Part shown: positions 56,450 through 64,000 of the stretch, piece by piece
Position numbering within the stretch: position 1 is the stretch's first letter
Layout of the letters: every line of letters begins with the position of its first letter
Assembly: GCA_029242325.1 (NCBI GenBank)
Contig: JAQWUD010000038.1
Span: 62,001-126,000, forward strand
Source of the DNA: Luminiphilus sp.
GTDB taxonomy: Bacteria; Pseudomonadota; Gammaproteobacteria; Pseudomonadales; Halieaceae
Direction of reading: 5' to 3'
Length of the DNA: 64,000 nucleotides
Notes under the pieces: generated by a model
Seen by the model: the letters and a program-made list of their open reading frames with translations, nothing else
Told to the model about the DNA's origin: nothing
Database searches by the model: none
Translations under genes and position numbers: made by a program

Positions 56450-58666
56450 TTGGTAGCAACAACACTACATGCACTCAGCGGCTCTTTTTCTGGCCTCTCT
56501 GCGCGGCTAGGGGCCAGCGCTAATAATCCTACACCCCCCGTTGATCATTTCGCCAAGAGTTCGCTGGCAGCCTTCGAGCAACTGATCGCCGATTACCTGC
56601 CGCTTGATCAGGCGCAGCAAGTGCGCAGAGCTTACTATTACTCGGAACAAGCTCACTACGGACAGACCCGCCGCAGTGGTGAACCATATGTCACGCACCC
56701 GCTGGCCGTGGCGAGCATCCTCGCGCGCATGCATATGGATGCGCAGAGTCTGATGGCAGCCCTGCTCCACGACGTAATCGAAGATACGGGTGTGAGTAAA
56801 GAGGACATCGGCGCGCAGTTTGGTGAACAGGTTGCGGAGTTGGTCGATGGGGTGAGCAAGCTGACTCATGTTGAATTTGACTCTGTGGAATTGAGACAGG
56901 CAGAAAACTTCCAGAAGATGACGTTGGCCATGGCCAAAGACATCCGTGTCATCCTCGTCAAACTAGCTGATCGTCTGCACAACATGCGCACACTCGGTGT
57001 CCTCAATCGCGAGAAGGTCAAGCGGATCGCCGGCGAAACGCTAGACATCTATGCCCCGATCGCAATGCGGCTCGGGATGAATGAAGTCCGGATGGAGTTT
57101 GAGGACCTGGGCTTGAAGGCCCTGTATCCCATGCGGGCTCGTCGCCTTGAGGCGGCGCGCAAAGCCGCAAGTGGGAACCGAAAACAGTTGGTGGACCAGA
57201 TTAGGGACCAGTTGAGCCAAACCCTGATGCGCGAGGGACTGGCGGCCACAGTGATCGGGCGAGAAAAACACCTTTTCAGCATTTACAACAAAATGAAGGC
57301 CAAGCGGAAAGGTTTTTCAGCGGTGATGGATATCTTCGCCTTTCGTTTGATCGTGGACTCTGTTGATGACTGCTATCGAGCGTTAGGCGTGGTACATAGC
57401 CTCTACAAGCCGGTGCCAGGAGAATTCAAAGACTACATCGCCATACCGAAAGCAAATGGCTACCAATCCTTGCACACCGTTCTGAAAGGGATGCATGGCG
57501 TTCCCATTGAAATACAGATTCGCACTCATGAAATGGAGGACATGGCGAATAACGGCATTGCCGCCCACTGGCTCTACAAAACCGAGGAAACGGGGGTCAG
57601 CATCTCCCAAACCAGAGCCAGAGAGTGGGTGCAAGGACTGTTGGAGATGCAACAACGTGCCGGAGACTCGTTGGAGTTCATCGAGAACGTCAAAATTGAT
57701 CTGTTCCCCGACGAGGTATACGTGTTTACCCCCCGAGGTGACATTCTGGAGCTGCCCAAAGGGTCCTGCCCAATCGATTTTGCCTATGCCGTTCACAGTG
57801 ACATCGGCAACAGCTGTGTAGCCGCGAGAGTCACTAACCACCTGGTGCCTTTATCAGAGGCATTGGAAAGCGGCGCAACCGTTGAGATTGTGACCTCTCC
57901 TTCTGGGCGACCGAGCCCGTCGTGGTTGAACTGGGTGGTCACGGCACGCGCCCGAACCCATATTCGACATTTCCTGAAAGACCAACGCCGGGAAGACTCT
58001 ATCGCGCTGGGTCGAAACCTGTTAGATCGGGCATTGATAGCACATGACGCCAGGCTCAACGCCATTGAAGAGCAAAAAATGTCGACTGCGCTCGCCGCGT
58101 TAGGCAAACCCGATGTGGAAACACTCCTTATCGACGTCGCACTCGGCAACACCTTGGCGCATATTGCGGTTGCCCACATGATCAGCCGGAAAGGCACATC
58201 CATCCTCAGCGGCGATGGCGCCACACTGGGGATTCGTGGCACCGAAGGTGTGGGCGTGACCTATGCCAAGTGTTGCTGCCCGCTGCCCGGCGACGCTATT
58301 CAGGGATACCTCGGCCAGGAGAAAGGCCTGATGGTGCACCGGGATAACTGTCGAAACCTCATAGAGCTCAGGGATCAGCCTGATCGGCTCATTTCTCTGC
58401 ACTGGGACGAGGAGATTGACCGCGTTTACCCGGTTGGGCTCAGGGTGCAGGTAGAAAACCGGCGAGGCATGATTGCGGTGCTCGCGACACGCCTCAGTGC
58501 CATCGGCCTTAATATTGAACGCATTGCGACACAGAACAAGGACGTGCAATTTACCTTCGTCGACTTGGAACTTCAGGTGAGTAGCCGAACCCATTTGGCG
58601 CGGGTCATGAAGCGGCTCAGAACCATAGAAGGCGTGCTTAAGGTCGTTCGCAGCGCGCGTCGCTAG
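56450..58666 (+). CDS. spoT: Bifunctional (p)ppGpp synthetase/hydrolase SpoT
   Basis: A 738-residue stringent-response enzyme. Domains in order: HD hydrolase (about 70-200, HDVIEDTG and DRLHNMRTL, so hydrolase active), synthetase (about 255-370), TGS (about 420-480; VFTPRGDILELPKGSCPIDFAYAVH), helical, zinc-finger-like YAKCCCPLPGD and C-terminal ACT. No ATG is suitable: the longest start is TTG 56450, without a good Shine-Dalgarno, suggesting low or coupled translation after rpoZ. About 35 residues precede the conserved region. Confidence 0.96.
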   Translation: MVATTLHALSGSFSGLSARLGASANNPTPPVDHFAKSSLAAFEQLIADYLPLDQAQQVRRAYYYSEQAHYGQTRRSGEPYVTHPLAVASILARMHMDAQSLMAALLHDVIEDTGVSKEDIGAQFGEQVAELVDGVSKLTHVEFDSVELRQAENFQKMTLAMAKDIRVILVKLADRLHNMRTLGVLNREKVKRIAGETLDIYAPIAMRLGMNEVRMEFEDLGLKALYPMRARRLEAARKAASGNRKQLVDQIRDQLSQTLMREGLAATVIGREKHLFSIYNKMKAKRKGFSAVMDIFAFRLIVDSVDDCYRALGVVHSLYKPVPGEFKDYIAIPKANGYQSLHTVLKGMHGVPIEIQIRTHEMEDMANNGIAAHWLYKTEETGVSISQTRAREWVQGLLEMQQRAGDSLEFIENVKIDLFPDEVYVFTPRGDILELPKGSCPIDFAYAVHSDIGNSCVAARVTNHLVPLSEALESGATVEIVTSPSGRPSPSWLNWVVTARARTHIRHFLKDQRREDSIALGRNLLDRALIAHDARLNAIEEQKMSTALAALGKPDVETLLIDVALGNTLAHIAVAHMISRKGTSILSGDGATLGIRGTEGVGVTYAKCCCPLPGDAIQGYLGQEKGLMVHRDNCRNLIELRDQPDRLISLHWDEEIDRVYPVGLRVQVENRRGMIAVLATRLSAIGLNIERIATQNKDVQFTFVDLELQVSSRTHLARVMKRLRTIEGVLKVVRSARR

Positions 58667-58784
58667 TGTCTTTGCCTGCGCCAACAACCACCTCACCCGG
58701 CGATGCACCGCGCTGCCAGCCTTGCGATAAGCCCCGGTAAGTTATTCAATGGAGGGCTTCTGGCCCTGCCGAGGAAGCCTTGTT

Positions 58785-59168
58785 ATGTCGAACCGAGCCA
58801 TCATTGCAACCGCATCTGCCCCCCAAGCGATCGGGCCTTACTCTCAAGGAACCAAGGTGGGAAATACCGTCTGGATATCGGGCCAGATACCGCTTGATCC
58901 GCACTCTATGGAGATGGTCACTGGCGACATTGCCACAGAGGCAGAACGCGTATTTCAGAACCTACTGGCAGTGGCCGAGGCCGCCGGGGGCACGCTGGAT
59001 GACGCGGTCAAAATCAATATTTCCCTGACTGATCTCGGTGACTTCGATGCCGTCAACGCCGTCATGGCCGGTCACTTCAATGATCCCTACCCCGCGAGGG
59101 CCTGTGTTCAGGTGGCCGCTCTGCCCAAGGGGGCCCGCATCGAGGTAGAAGCCATTTTGGCGCTGTAA
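58785..59168 (+). CDS. ridA: RidA family enamine/imine deaminase
   Basis: A 127-residue trimeric hydrolase clearing reactive 2-aminoacrylate and related enamines made by PLP enzymes such as IlvA. Contains the family patterns APQAIGPYSQGTKVGNTVWISGQIP and the catalytic-arginine segment PYPARACVQVAALPKGARIEVEAIL. AGGAAG precedes ATG 58785; an earlier start would add 12 unlikely residues. It follows spoT, as in enterics. Confidence 0.95.
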   Translation: MSNRAIIATASAPQAIGPYSQGTKVGNTVWISGQIPLDPHSMEMVTGDIATEAERVFQNLLAVAEAAGGTLDDAVKINISLTDLGDFDAVNAVMAGHFNDPYPARACVQVAALPKGARIEVEAILAL

Positions 59169-59186
59169 GCGCCGGCCTCCCCAGAA

Positions 59187-60032
59187 CTAGGTAACCCCGA
59201 GCGGTTGGGCCAGCGCCGCCGCATACCCCTCCCGCCACGAGGGGAAAGTCAACGAGAACCCAATCTCCGCCAACAGGCTATTGCGACAGCGCCGGTTAGC
59301 GCGCGGTCGCCCGATATCAGATTGCCGCGTCAATGACACTCCCAGCTGTGCGGCCAACCACGTCTCCACCTCATGCGTTGGAGTCGGATCGCGGTCGGCG
59401 CCGATCAGCGTTGGGGGAACCCCATCGCCCTGCTGGTCACGTAGCAAACAATGCACGATCAGCCGGGCCAAATCATCGCGGTGTATGCGATTGCCGTATT
59501 GCGCACCAGGCGCGCCCCCCTCGCCCGCTCTGACCCTGCGGATCAACATCCCTTGAGGGTCCCCATACACCCCCGCTGGACGAATAATCGTTGATGTTAC
59601 TGCACGCCTGAGCGTTGCCTCCGCCACAACCATTGACCTCGCCTGCGGCTCGTCTATGTTGAGTGCTGAGTGTTCATCGACCCAGCCCCCATCTGATTCC
59701 CGATACACTCGGGTGGAAGAGATCCACAGTAGCCGCCGACAATGTCTTAGCCAGCTCTGCTTCGCGAGCGCCTCAGCCAAGTCTGCGAAACCCGCTTGAT
59801 ACCCCGCAGGGTCATAGGATTGAGGGGTGGGGGTGACGACGACATAATCCGGGTCTACTGACTGCAGTGCGGTCAGACCCTCTTCATCTGTCAGGTCCAA
59901 GCCATAACGAGCGAAGGTCTCGGGCAATTGACTTGTATCGCGGCGCACTGCCGCGACCTGCCAGCCCCTGTCGAGCAAGTTCAGGCCAACGCGGGTGCCA
60001 ATATCACCGCAGCCGAGGATCAGCACTCGCAT
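59187..60032 (-). CDS. NAD-dependent epimerase/dehydratase-like (SDR) protein
   Basis: A 281-residue atypical extended short-chain dehydrogenase. The nucleotide-binding motif is MRVLILGCGDIGTRVGLNLL (GxxGxG), followed by SSTRVYRESDGGWVDE and TIIRPAGVYGD. The usual YxxxK catalytic pair is not clear, as in the YeeZ-like group. The substrate is unknown. Divergent from recG with 44 bp between, where an inverted repeat TCACAGC/GCTGTGA lies. Confidence 0.85.
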   Translation of the reverse strand: MRVLILGCGDIGTRVGLNLLDRGWQVAAVRRDTSQLPETFARYGLDLTDEEGLTALQSVDPDYVVVTPTPQSYDPAGYQAGFADLAEALAKQSWLRHCRRLLWISSTRVYRESDGGWVDEHSALNIDEPQARSMVVAEATLRRAVTSTIIRPAGVYGDPQGMLIRRVRAGEGGAPGAQYGNRIHRDDLARLIVHCLLRDQQGDGVPPTLIGADRDPTPTHEVETWLAAQLGVSLTRQSDIGRPRANRRCRNSLLAEIGFSLTFPSWREGYAAALAQPLGVT

Positions 60033-60076
60033 AACTTCACAGCCTCATCATAGAATGGCTAAGCTGTGAGCCTAGC

Positions 60077-62167
60077 ATGAGATCTTTTTGCATCGGGACG
60101 CGTTTGAGTCAAACCATCCTCCAGAACCCCGTCACGGTGCTCCGCGGCGTGGGAGAAAAAATGGCCTCCCGCCTGTCGGATATTGGCATCCGTTCGCTGG
60201 AGGACTTGCTGTTTCATTTTCCCCTGCGTTATCAGGACAGAACCCAGATAACGCCGATCGGTGGCCTGCGCGATCATGTAGACGCCGTTATTGACGGGGA
60301 GGTTCTCACCGCGGCGGTTACACTGGGCCGGCGCCGAACGCTGCTCATTAAAATCGAGGATGGCACCGGCATACTCACTGTCAGGCTGTTTCATTTCCGG
60401 CAGGCACAAGTCTCGCAATTCAAGCAGGGAGCAGCAATACAGCTTTTTGGCACGCCGCGGCGATCGGGCGGGCACATCGAGATGATTCATCCAGAATATC
60501 GGCTAGGTGAGGGGGCCAACCTGGTCGAGCAAGCCCTGACACCCGTGTACCCTACCGTAAGCGGTATGGGCCAAAGCACGTGGCGTAAACTTTGCGGTCA
60601 GGCGCTGAGATTGCTCGTGGCCAACCCACCTGAAGACCTGCTCGCCACAGTGACCGAAGATGCGATCACTCTGTCTGAGGCCATCGCCTTCCTTCACAAC
60701 CCGCCACCCGGCGCTGAGCTAAACCAAATTCATCAGGGTCTCCATCCTGCCCAGCTGCGGCTAGCCCGGGAAGAGCTGATCGCACATCAACTGACCGTGC
60801 AAGGAGTAAGGGATCGGGAGCGACGCCACACGGCACCAGTGATCGCCGGGCTGTCTCCTCTCTCGGAAAAACTTCTTGCCCAACTGCCCTTTTCACCCAC
60901 CGCAGCACAGGAACGGGTGGCTTCAGAACTGGCGCTGGATATGTCGCAACAACAGCCCATGCTGAGGCTTGTGCAGGGGGATGTGGGATCGGGTAAAACA
61001 CTCGTCGCCGCACGAGCCGCTCTCGATACCCTTGCTTCCGGCTACCAAGTTGCTTTTATGGCTCCCACGGAATTGCTAGCAGAACAACACTTTGCAAACC
61101 TTGAAGCCTGGTTCAGCCCGATGGGGCTCCCCGTTGCCTGGTTAAGCGGGCGTACCAAAGGCAAGGCGCGCGCAGCGACCCTTAGCGAGTTAGCCAGCGG
61201 CGACGCTCACATCGTTGTGGGCACCCATGCCTTGTTCCAACAAGATGTTCAGTTTCGTCGTCTCGGCTTAATCATTGTGGATGAACAACACCGGTTCGGC
61301 GTTCATCAGCGATTGGCGCTCGCTGACAAGGGCGCGGCCGGGCAACATCCGCATCAACTGGCGCTGACGGCCACACCCATTCCCCGCTCACTGGCCATGG
61401 TGGCCTATGGCGACCTCGATTGCTCGGTCATTGACGAGCTTCCCCCCGGGAGGCAACCCGTCATGACGACGCTCATTGAGCACTCCCGCCGCGATGCTGT
61501 GATCCGCCGGGTCGGCGTGGCCTGTCGAGAAGGCCGTCAGGCTTATTGGGTGTGCACGGCCATCGAAGAAAATGACACCTTGGACATTGAGGCGGCGGAG
61601 GCCACGTATAAGCATTTGTGTCATACGCTGCCGGAGGCCTCTATTGGGCTAGTCCATGGCAAGCTCAAACCGGCCGAAAAAGCCGCCGTGATGGAACGTT
61701 TCAAGCAGGGTGAGATCCAGCTTTTGATCGCCACTACGGTAATTGAGGTAGGGATGGATGTGCCCAACGCAAGCCTCATGATCATCGACAACGCCGAGCG
61801 TTTGGGGCTCGCCCAGTTACATCAACTCAGGGGTCGGGTTGGGCGGGGCGCCATAGACAGCCACTGTTTGCTGCTGTTTCGCCAGCCCCTCTCTGAAACG
61901 GCTCAGCAGCGCTTGAGCATCATGCAGGAGTCCCATGATGGGTTTGTCATCGCAGAAGCCGATCTCGCAATACGAGGCCCGGGCGAACTGTTGGGCACAC
62001 GACAAACAGGCCTGGCGGCGTTTCGCATCGCACTGTTGCCCGAGCATGAGGCGCTGCTGGTAGAGGCGCAGGCTGTCGCAACGAGGCTCTATCAGCACGA
62101 TCCGGCGCGGGCGGAGGCCTTGATGCGGCGCTGGGCAGGTTCCCGCGCCGACTTTGCCAGAGTCTGA
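60077..62167 (+). CDS. recG: ATP-dependent DNA helicase RecG
   Basis: Remodels stalled forks and Holliday junctions. The 696 residues have the wedge (OB) domain with VLRGVGEKMASRLSDIGIRSLEDLLFHFPLRYQDR, Walker A GDVGSGKTLVAARAAL, the DEQH box, motif III LALTATPIPRSLAM and the C-terminal helicase motifs VIEVGMDVPNASLMII and QLRGRVGRG. The length is standard. ATG 60077. Confidence 0.97.
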   Translation: MRSFCIGTRLSQTILQNPVTVLRGVGEKMASRLSDIGIRSLEDLLFHFPLRYQDRTQITPIGGLRDHVDAVIDGEVLTAAVTLGRRRTLLIKIEDGTGILTVRLFHFRQAQVSQFKQGAAIQLFGTPRRSGGHIEMIHPEYRLGEGANLVEQALTPVYPTVSGMGQSTWRKLCGQALRLLVANPPEDLLATVTEDAITLSEAIAFLHNPPPGAELNQIHQGLHPAQLRLAREELIAHQLTVQGVRDRERRHTAPVIAGLSPLSEKLLAQLPFSPTAAQERVASELALDMSQQQPMLRLVQGDVGSGKTLVAARAALDTLASGYQVAFMAPTELLAEQHFANLEAWFSPMGLPVAWLSGRTKGKARAATLSELASGDAHIVVGTHALFQQDVQFRRLGLIIVDEQHRFGVHQRLALADKGAAGQHPHQLALTATPIPRSLAMVAYGDLDCSVIDELPPGRQPVMTTLIEHSRRDAVIRRVGVACREGRQAYWVCTAIEENDTLDIEAAEATYKHLCHTLPEASIGLVHGKLKPAEKAAVMERFKQGEIQLLIATTVIEVGMDVPNASLMIIDNAERLGLAQLHQLRGRVGRGAIDSHCLLLFRQPLSETAQQRLSIMQESHDGFVIAEADLAIRGPGELLGTRQTGLAAFRIALLPEHEALLVEAQAVATRLYQHDPARAEALMRRWAGSRADFARV

Positions 62168-62233
62168 AAAGCGGGTCGCATCGCTCCAGTCAGGTCGCTA
62201 GACTGTGGACCTCTCTAGCATGAAGCGCGACCG

Positions 62234-63148
62234 TTGACTGACTCCCCCTCTTTAGTCGATCCCTCGACCAACGCCCGCCCCAGCACATGGTGGGGGATGA
62301 TCGAGATTATGCGCTTTGACAAGCCCATTGGTGCGTTTCTGCTATTGGCGCCCACGCTCTGGGGCGTGGTCCTCGCCAACAAGGGCTACCCCTCCCTCGA
62401 CTTGCTCTGCATCTTTGCTGCTGGCGCTGTGGTCATGCGAGCAGCCGGCTGCATTGCGAATGATTTGGCAGACAGGAACCTCGACGGCTTCGTAGAACGC
62501 ACTCGCTTACGACCCCTCGTGACCGGCGCCCTGACCGTCAGGAAAGCGATTTTCCTCCTAATGGGGTTGCTTGCTCTCGCTCTTGGGCTGGTGGCAATGA
62601 CCAATCCCATGACCGTTCAGCTATCGGTTGCAGGCGCCGCGCTGGCGTTAATTTATCCGCTGATGAAACGGGTCACTCACTTACCGCAGATTGTGCTGGG
62701 CCTCGCCTTCTCCTGGAGTATTCCCATGGCATTTGCGGCGAGCCTGAATGCGCTGCCAGTCGCCCTATGGTGGTTATTCGCAGCCAACGTGCTGTGGACC
62801 GTCGTATATGACACGCAATACGCAATGGTTGATCGTGAGGACGATCTGACTATAGGCATTAAATCTACCGCGATTTTGCTGGGTGACCTTGATGTGCGCG
62901 TCATTGGACTACTGCAGTGCCTGTGTTTATTTGCCTTCTGGCGTTGTGGAGAGGCCTTCGCTTTGGGTCCTCTTTACAACAGTGCCGTGATTGCTGTTGG
63001 CGCGATGTTCGCACGGCACCTGTGGCTCATCAGGAACCGGGATATTCATCAATGCTTTGCGGCTTTTAGCCAGAGCAAATGGATCGGCTTGATTATCCTT
63101 GCAGGATTATGTGCCCACTTCTGGTTTGGCGCTCCGGCCACTGGCTGA
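62234..63148 (+). CDS. ubiA: 4-hydroxybenzoate octaprenyltransferase
   Basis: Inner-membrane prenyltransferase attaching the polyprenyl tail in ubiquinone synthesis. The 304 residues have about eight helices and both aspartate-rich magnesium sites: NDLADRNLDGFVERTRLRPL and YDTQYAMVDREDD. It starts at TTG 62234; an ATG at 62297 would cut the conserved RFDKPIGAF less comfortably. The usual partner ubiC (chorismate lyase) is not beside it. Confidence 0.95.
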   Translation: MTDSPSLVDPSTNARPSTWWGMIEIMRFDKPIGAFLLLAPTLWGVVLANKGYPSLDLLCIFAAGAVVMRAAGCIANDLADRNLDGFVERTRLRPLVTGALTVRKAIFLLMGLLALALGLVAMTNPMTVQLSVAGAALALIYPLMKRVTHLPQIVLGLAFSWSIPMAFAASLNALPVALWWLFAANVLWTVVYDTQYAMVDREDDLTIGIKSTAILLGDLDVRVIGLLQCLCLFAFWRCGEAFALGPLYNSAVIAVGAMFARHLWLIRNRDIHQCFAAFSQSKWIGLIILAGLCAHFWFGAPATG

Positions 63149-63153
63149 TCGCA

Positions 63154-64000
63154 ATGACAACATCTTCTGCGCAAGTACATCAGTCCTTGTCCGAACTGGA
63201 TGCCTCGCACTGGCAAGCGCACTTCGGACACGCCGACCCTTTTTTAAGCTGGGACTTTTTGCGGGGCCTTGAGACATCAGGCTGCACGAGCCCGGAAAGC
63301 GGCTGGCAACCGGCGCATATCAGCTTTTCGGAATCAGGGTCACCCACCGCTTTATTACCCACCTATCTCAAATCTCACAGCTACGGGGAATATGTATTCG
63401 ACTGGTCTTGGGCGGACACCTGGCAAAGAATGGGGTTACGCTATTACCCCAAGTTAGTCACCGCAATCCCATTCACGCCCGCTACAGGCCAGCGCTTTGG
63501 CTGCCAAGAGCATGTGGCAGAAACACTGCCGCGCATCGTCTCGGCGGTGCAAACACTATGCGAGACGCTCGACGTATCGAGTTGGCATGTATTGTTCGTT
63601 GATGCGGACACGTCGGAACAGCTGACCAGCGGCGGTATGACGCAGAGGATGACCACGCAGTTTCATTGGTTTAACCGCGGCTATCGAGACTTTGCCGACT
63701 TTTTGGATCGCTTTAGCAGCCGAAAGCGCAAAAATCTCCGGCGCGAACGCGAGCAGATCGCCCGTCAGGGCCTGTCACTTCGAACGCTTAAAGGCGGCGA
63801 AATCAGCGACGCAAACTGGCAATTTTTTCATCGTTGCTACCAAACAACATACGCCAAACGATCGGGCCACGGCGGTTATCTGACAAAAGGCTTCTTCACA
63901 GAAACCTGCCCGAGCCTCGGGCAAACTCCCGTGATGATCGTTGCGGAACAGGCACAGCAGCCCGTCGCCGCGTCACTTTTTTTTGAGGGCGACGATACCC
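63154..64000 (+). CDS. FemAB-like / GNAT-family protein (3' end cut by window)
   Basis: The 282 visible codons show the FemAB_like (COG3146/DUF482) family of acyltransferase-fold proteins: FLSWDFLRGLETSGC, YFPKLV-type YYPKLVTAIPFTPATG, then TTQFHWFNRGYRDFADFLDRFSSRKRKNLRRERE, FFHRCYQTTYAKRSG and GYLTKGFF. No substrate is known for this group. The ATG lies five bases after the ubiA stop, so it is probably cotranscribed. The frame is open at the edge. Confidence 0.85.
   Translation, partial: MTTSSAQVHQSLSELDASHWQAHFGHADPFLSWDFLRGLETSGCTSPESGWQPAHISFSESGSPTALLPTYLKSHSYGEYVFDWSWADTWQRMGLRYYPKLVTAIPFTPATGQRFGCQEHVAETLPRIVSAVQTLCETLDVSSWHVLFVDADTSEQLTSGGMTQRMTTQFHWFNRGYRDFADFLDRFSSRKRKNLRREREQIARQGLSLRTLKGGEISDANWQFFHRCYQTTYAKRSGHGGYLTKGFFTETCPSLGQTPVMIVAEQAQQPVAASLFFEGDDT

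Overview
The window is chromosomal DNA of a free-living gammaproteobacterium. Gene order repeatedly follows the Pseudomonas-type arrangement: lgt-ptsP-rppH-HAD, gcvH-ubiI-ubiH-pepP-ygfB//zapA-6S RNA-ygfA, tkt-epd-pgk-fba, sahR-metK-ahcY, gshB-algH-yqgF//pilT-yggS-proC-yggT-metX-metW-DUF4426-rdgB-hemW, ftsY-ftsE-ftsX-rpoH, coaBC-argB-pyrE-crc-rph-yicC-gmk-rpoZ-spoT-ridA. Moderately high GC, a large TonB-dependent receptor, ubiquinone genes and a TPR-sulfotransferase suggest an aquatic oligotroph of the OM60/NOR5 (Halieaceae/Cellvibrionales) type; this placement is inference. No tRNA, rRNA operon, insertion sequence, phage gene or CRISPR array was seen.

Layout. 1-4.4 kb: lipoprotein maturation (lgt, cut by the window edge), the nitrogen-PTS enzyme PtsP, mRNA decapping RppH and a HAD phosphatase. 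4.4-11 kb: GcvH, two ubiquinone hydroxylases, PepP and YgfB on the minus strand, then divergently a coiled-coil protein, ZapA, 6S RNA and 5-formyl-THF cyclo-ligase. 11-18 kb: IlvA and a tightly packed tkt-epd-pgk-fba operon (central carbon and PLP precursor supply). 18-26 kb: an accessory block (TonB receptor, methyltransferase, small secreted protein, TPR-sulfotransferase, secreted S9 peptidase) followed by rpiA. 26-31 kb: the SAM cycle under the ArsR/methyltransferase-type regulator SahR with a palindrome in front of it, then rsmE. 31-42 kb: a membrane esterase, glutathione synthetase, algH, ruvX, pilT and the yggS-to-hemW run, which includes methionine biosynthesis. 42-46.4 kb: trmB, rpoH and ftsYEX. 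46.4-49 kb: rsmD, coaD, mutM and ribosomal proteins L28/L33. 49-59 kb: CoA, arginine and pyrimidine biosynthesis, SlmA, a Crc homologue, RNase PH, YicC, Gmk, omega and SpoT. 59-64 kb: RidA, an SDR protein, RecG, UbiA and a truncated FemAB-like gene.

The most notable sequence signal is a perfect CIRCE element (TTAGCACTC-N9-GAGTGCTAA) lying exactly across the predicted -35/-10 promoter of rpoH. It implies that HrcA represses the heat-shock sigma factor itself. Other items are the accessory receptor/sulfotransferase/peptidase block, a 16-bp palindrome upstream of sahR-metK-ahcY, and two very small candidate genes around ygfA. Starts were refined from homologue N-termini and Shine-Dalgarno sequences; several genes clearly use GTG or TTG.
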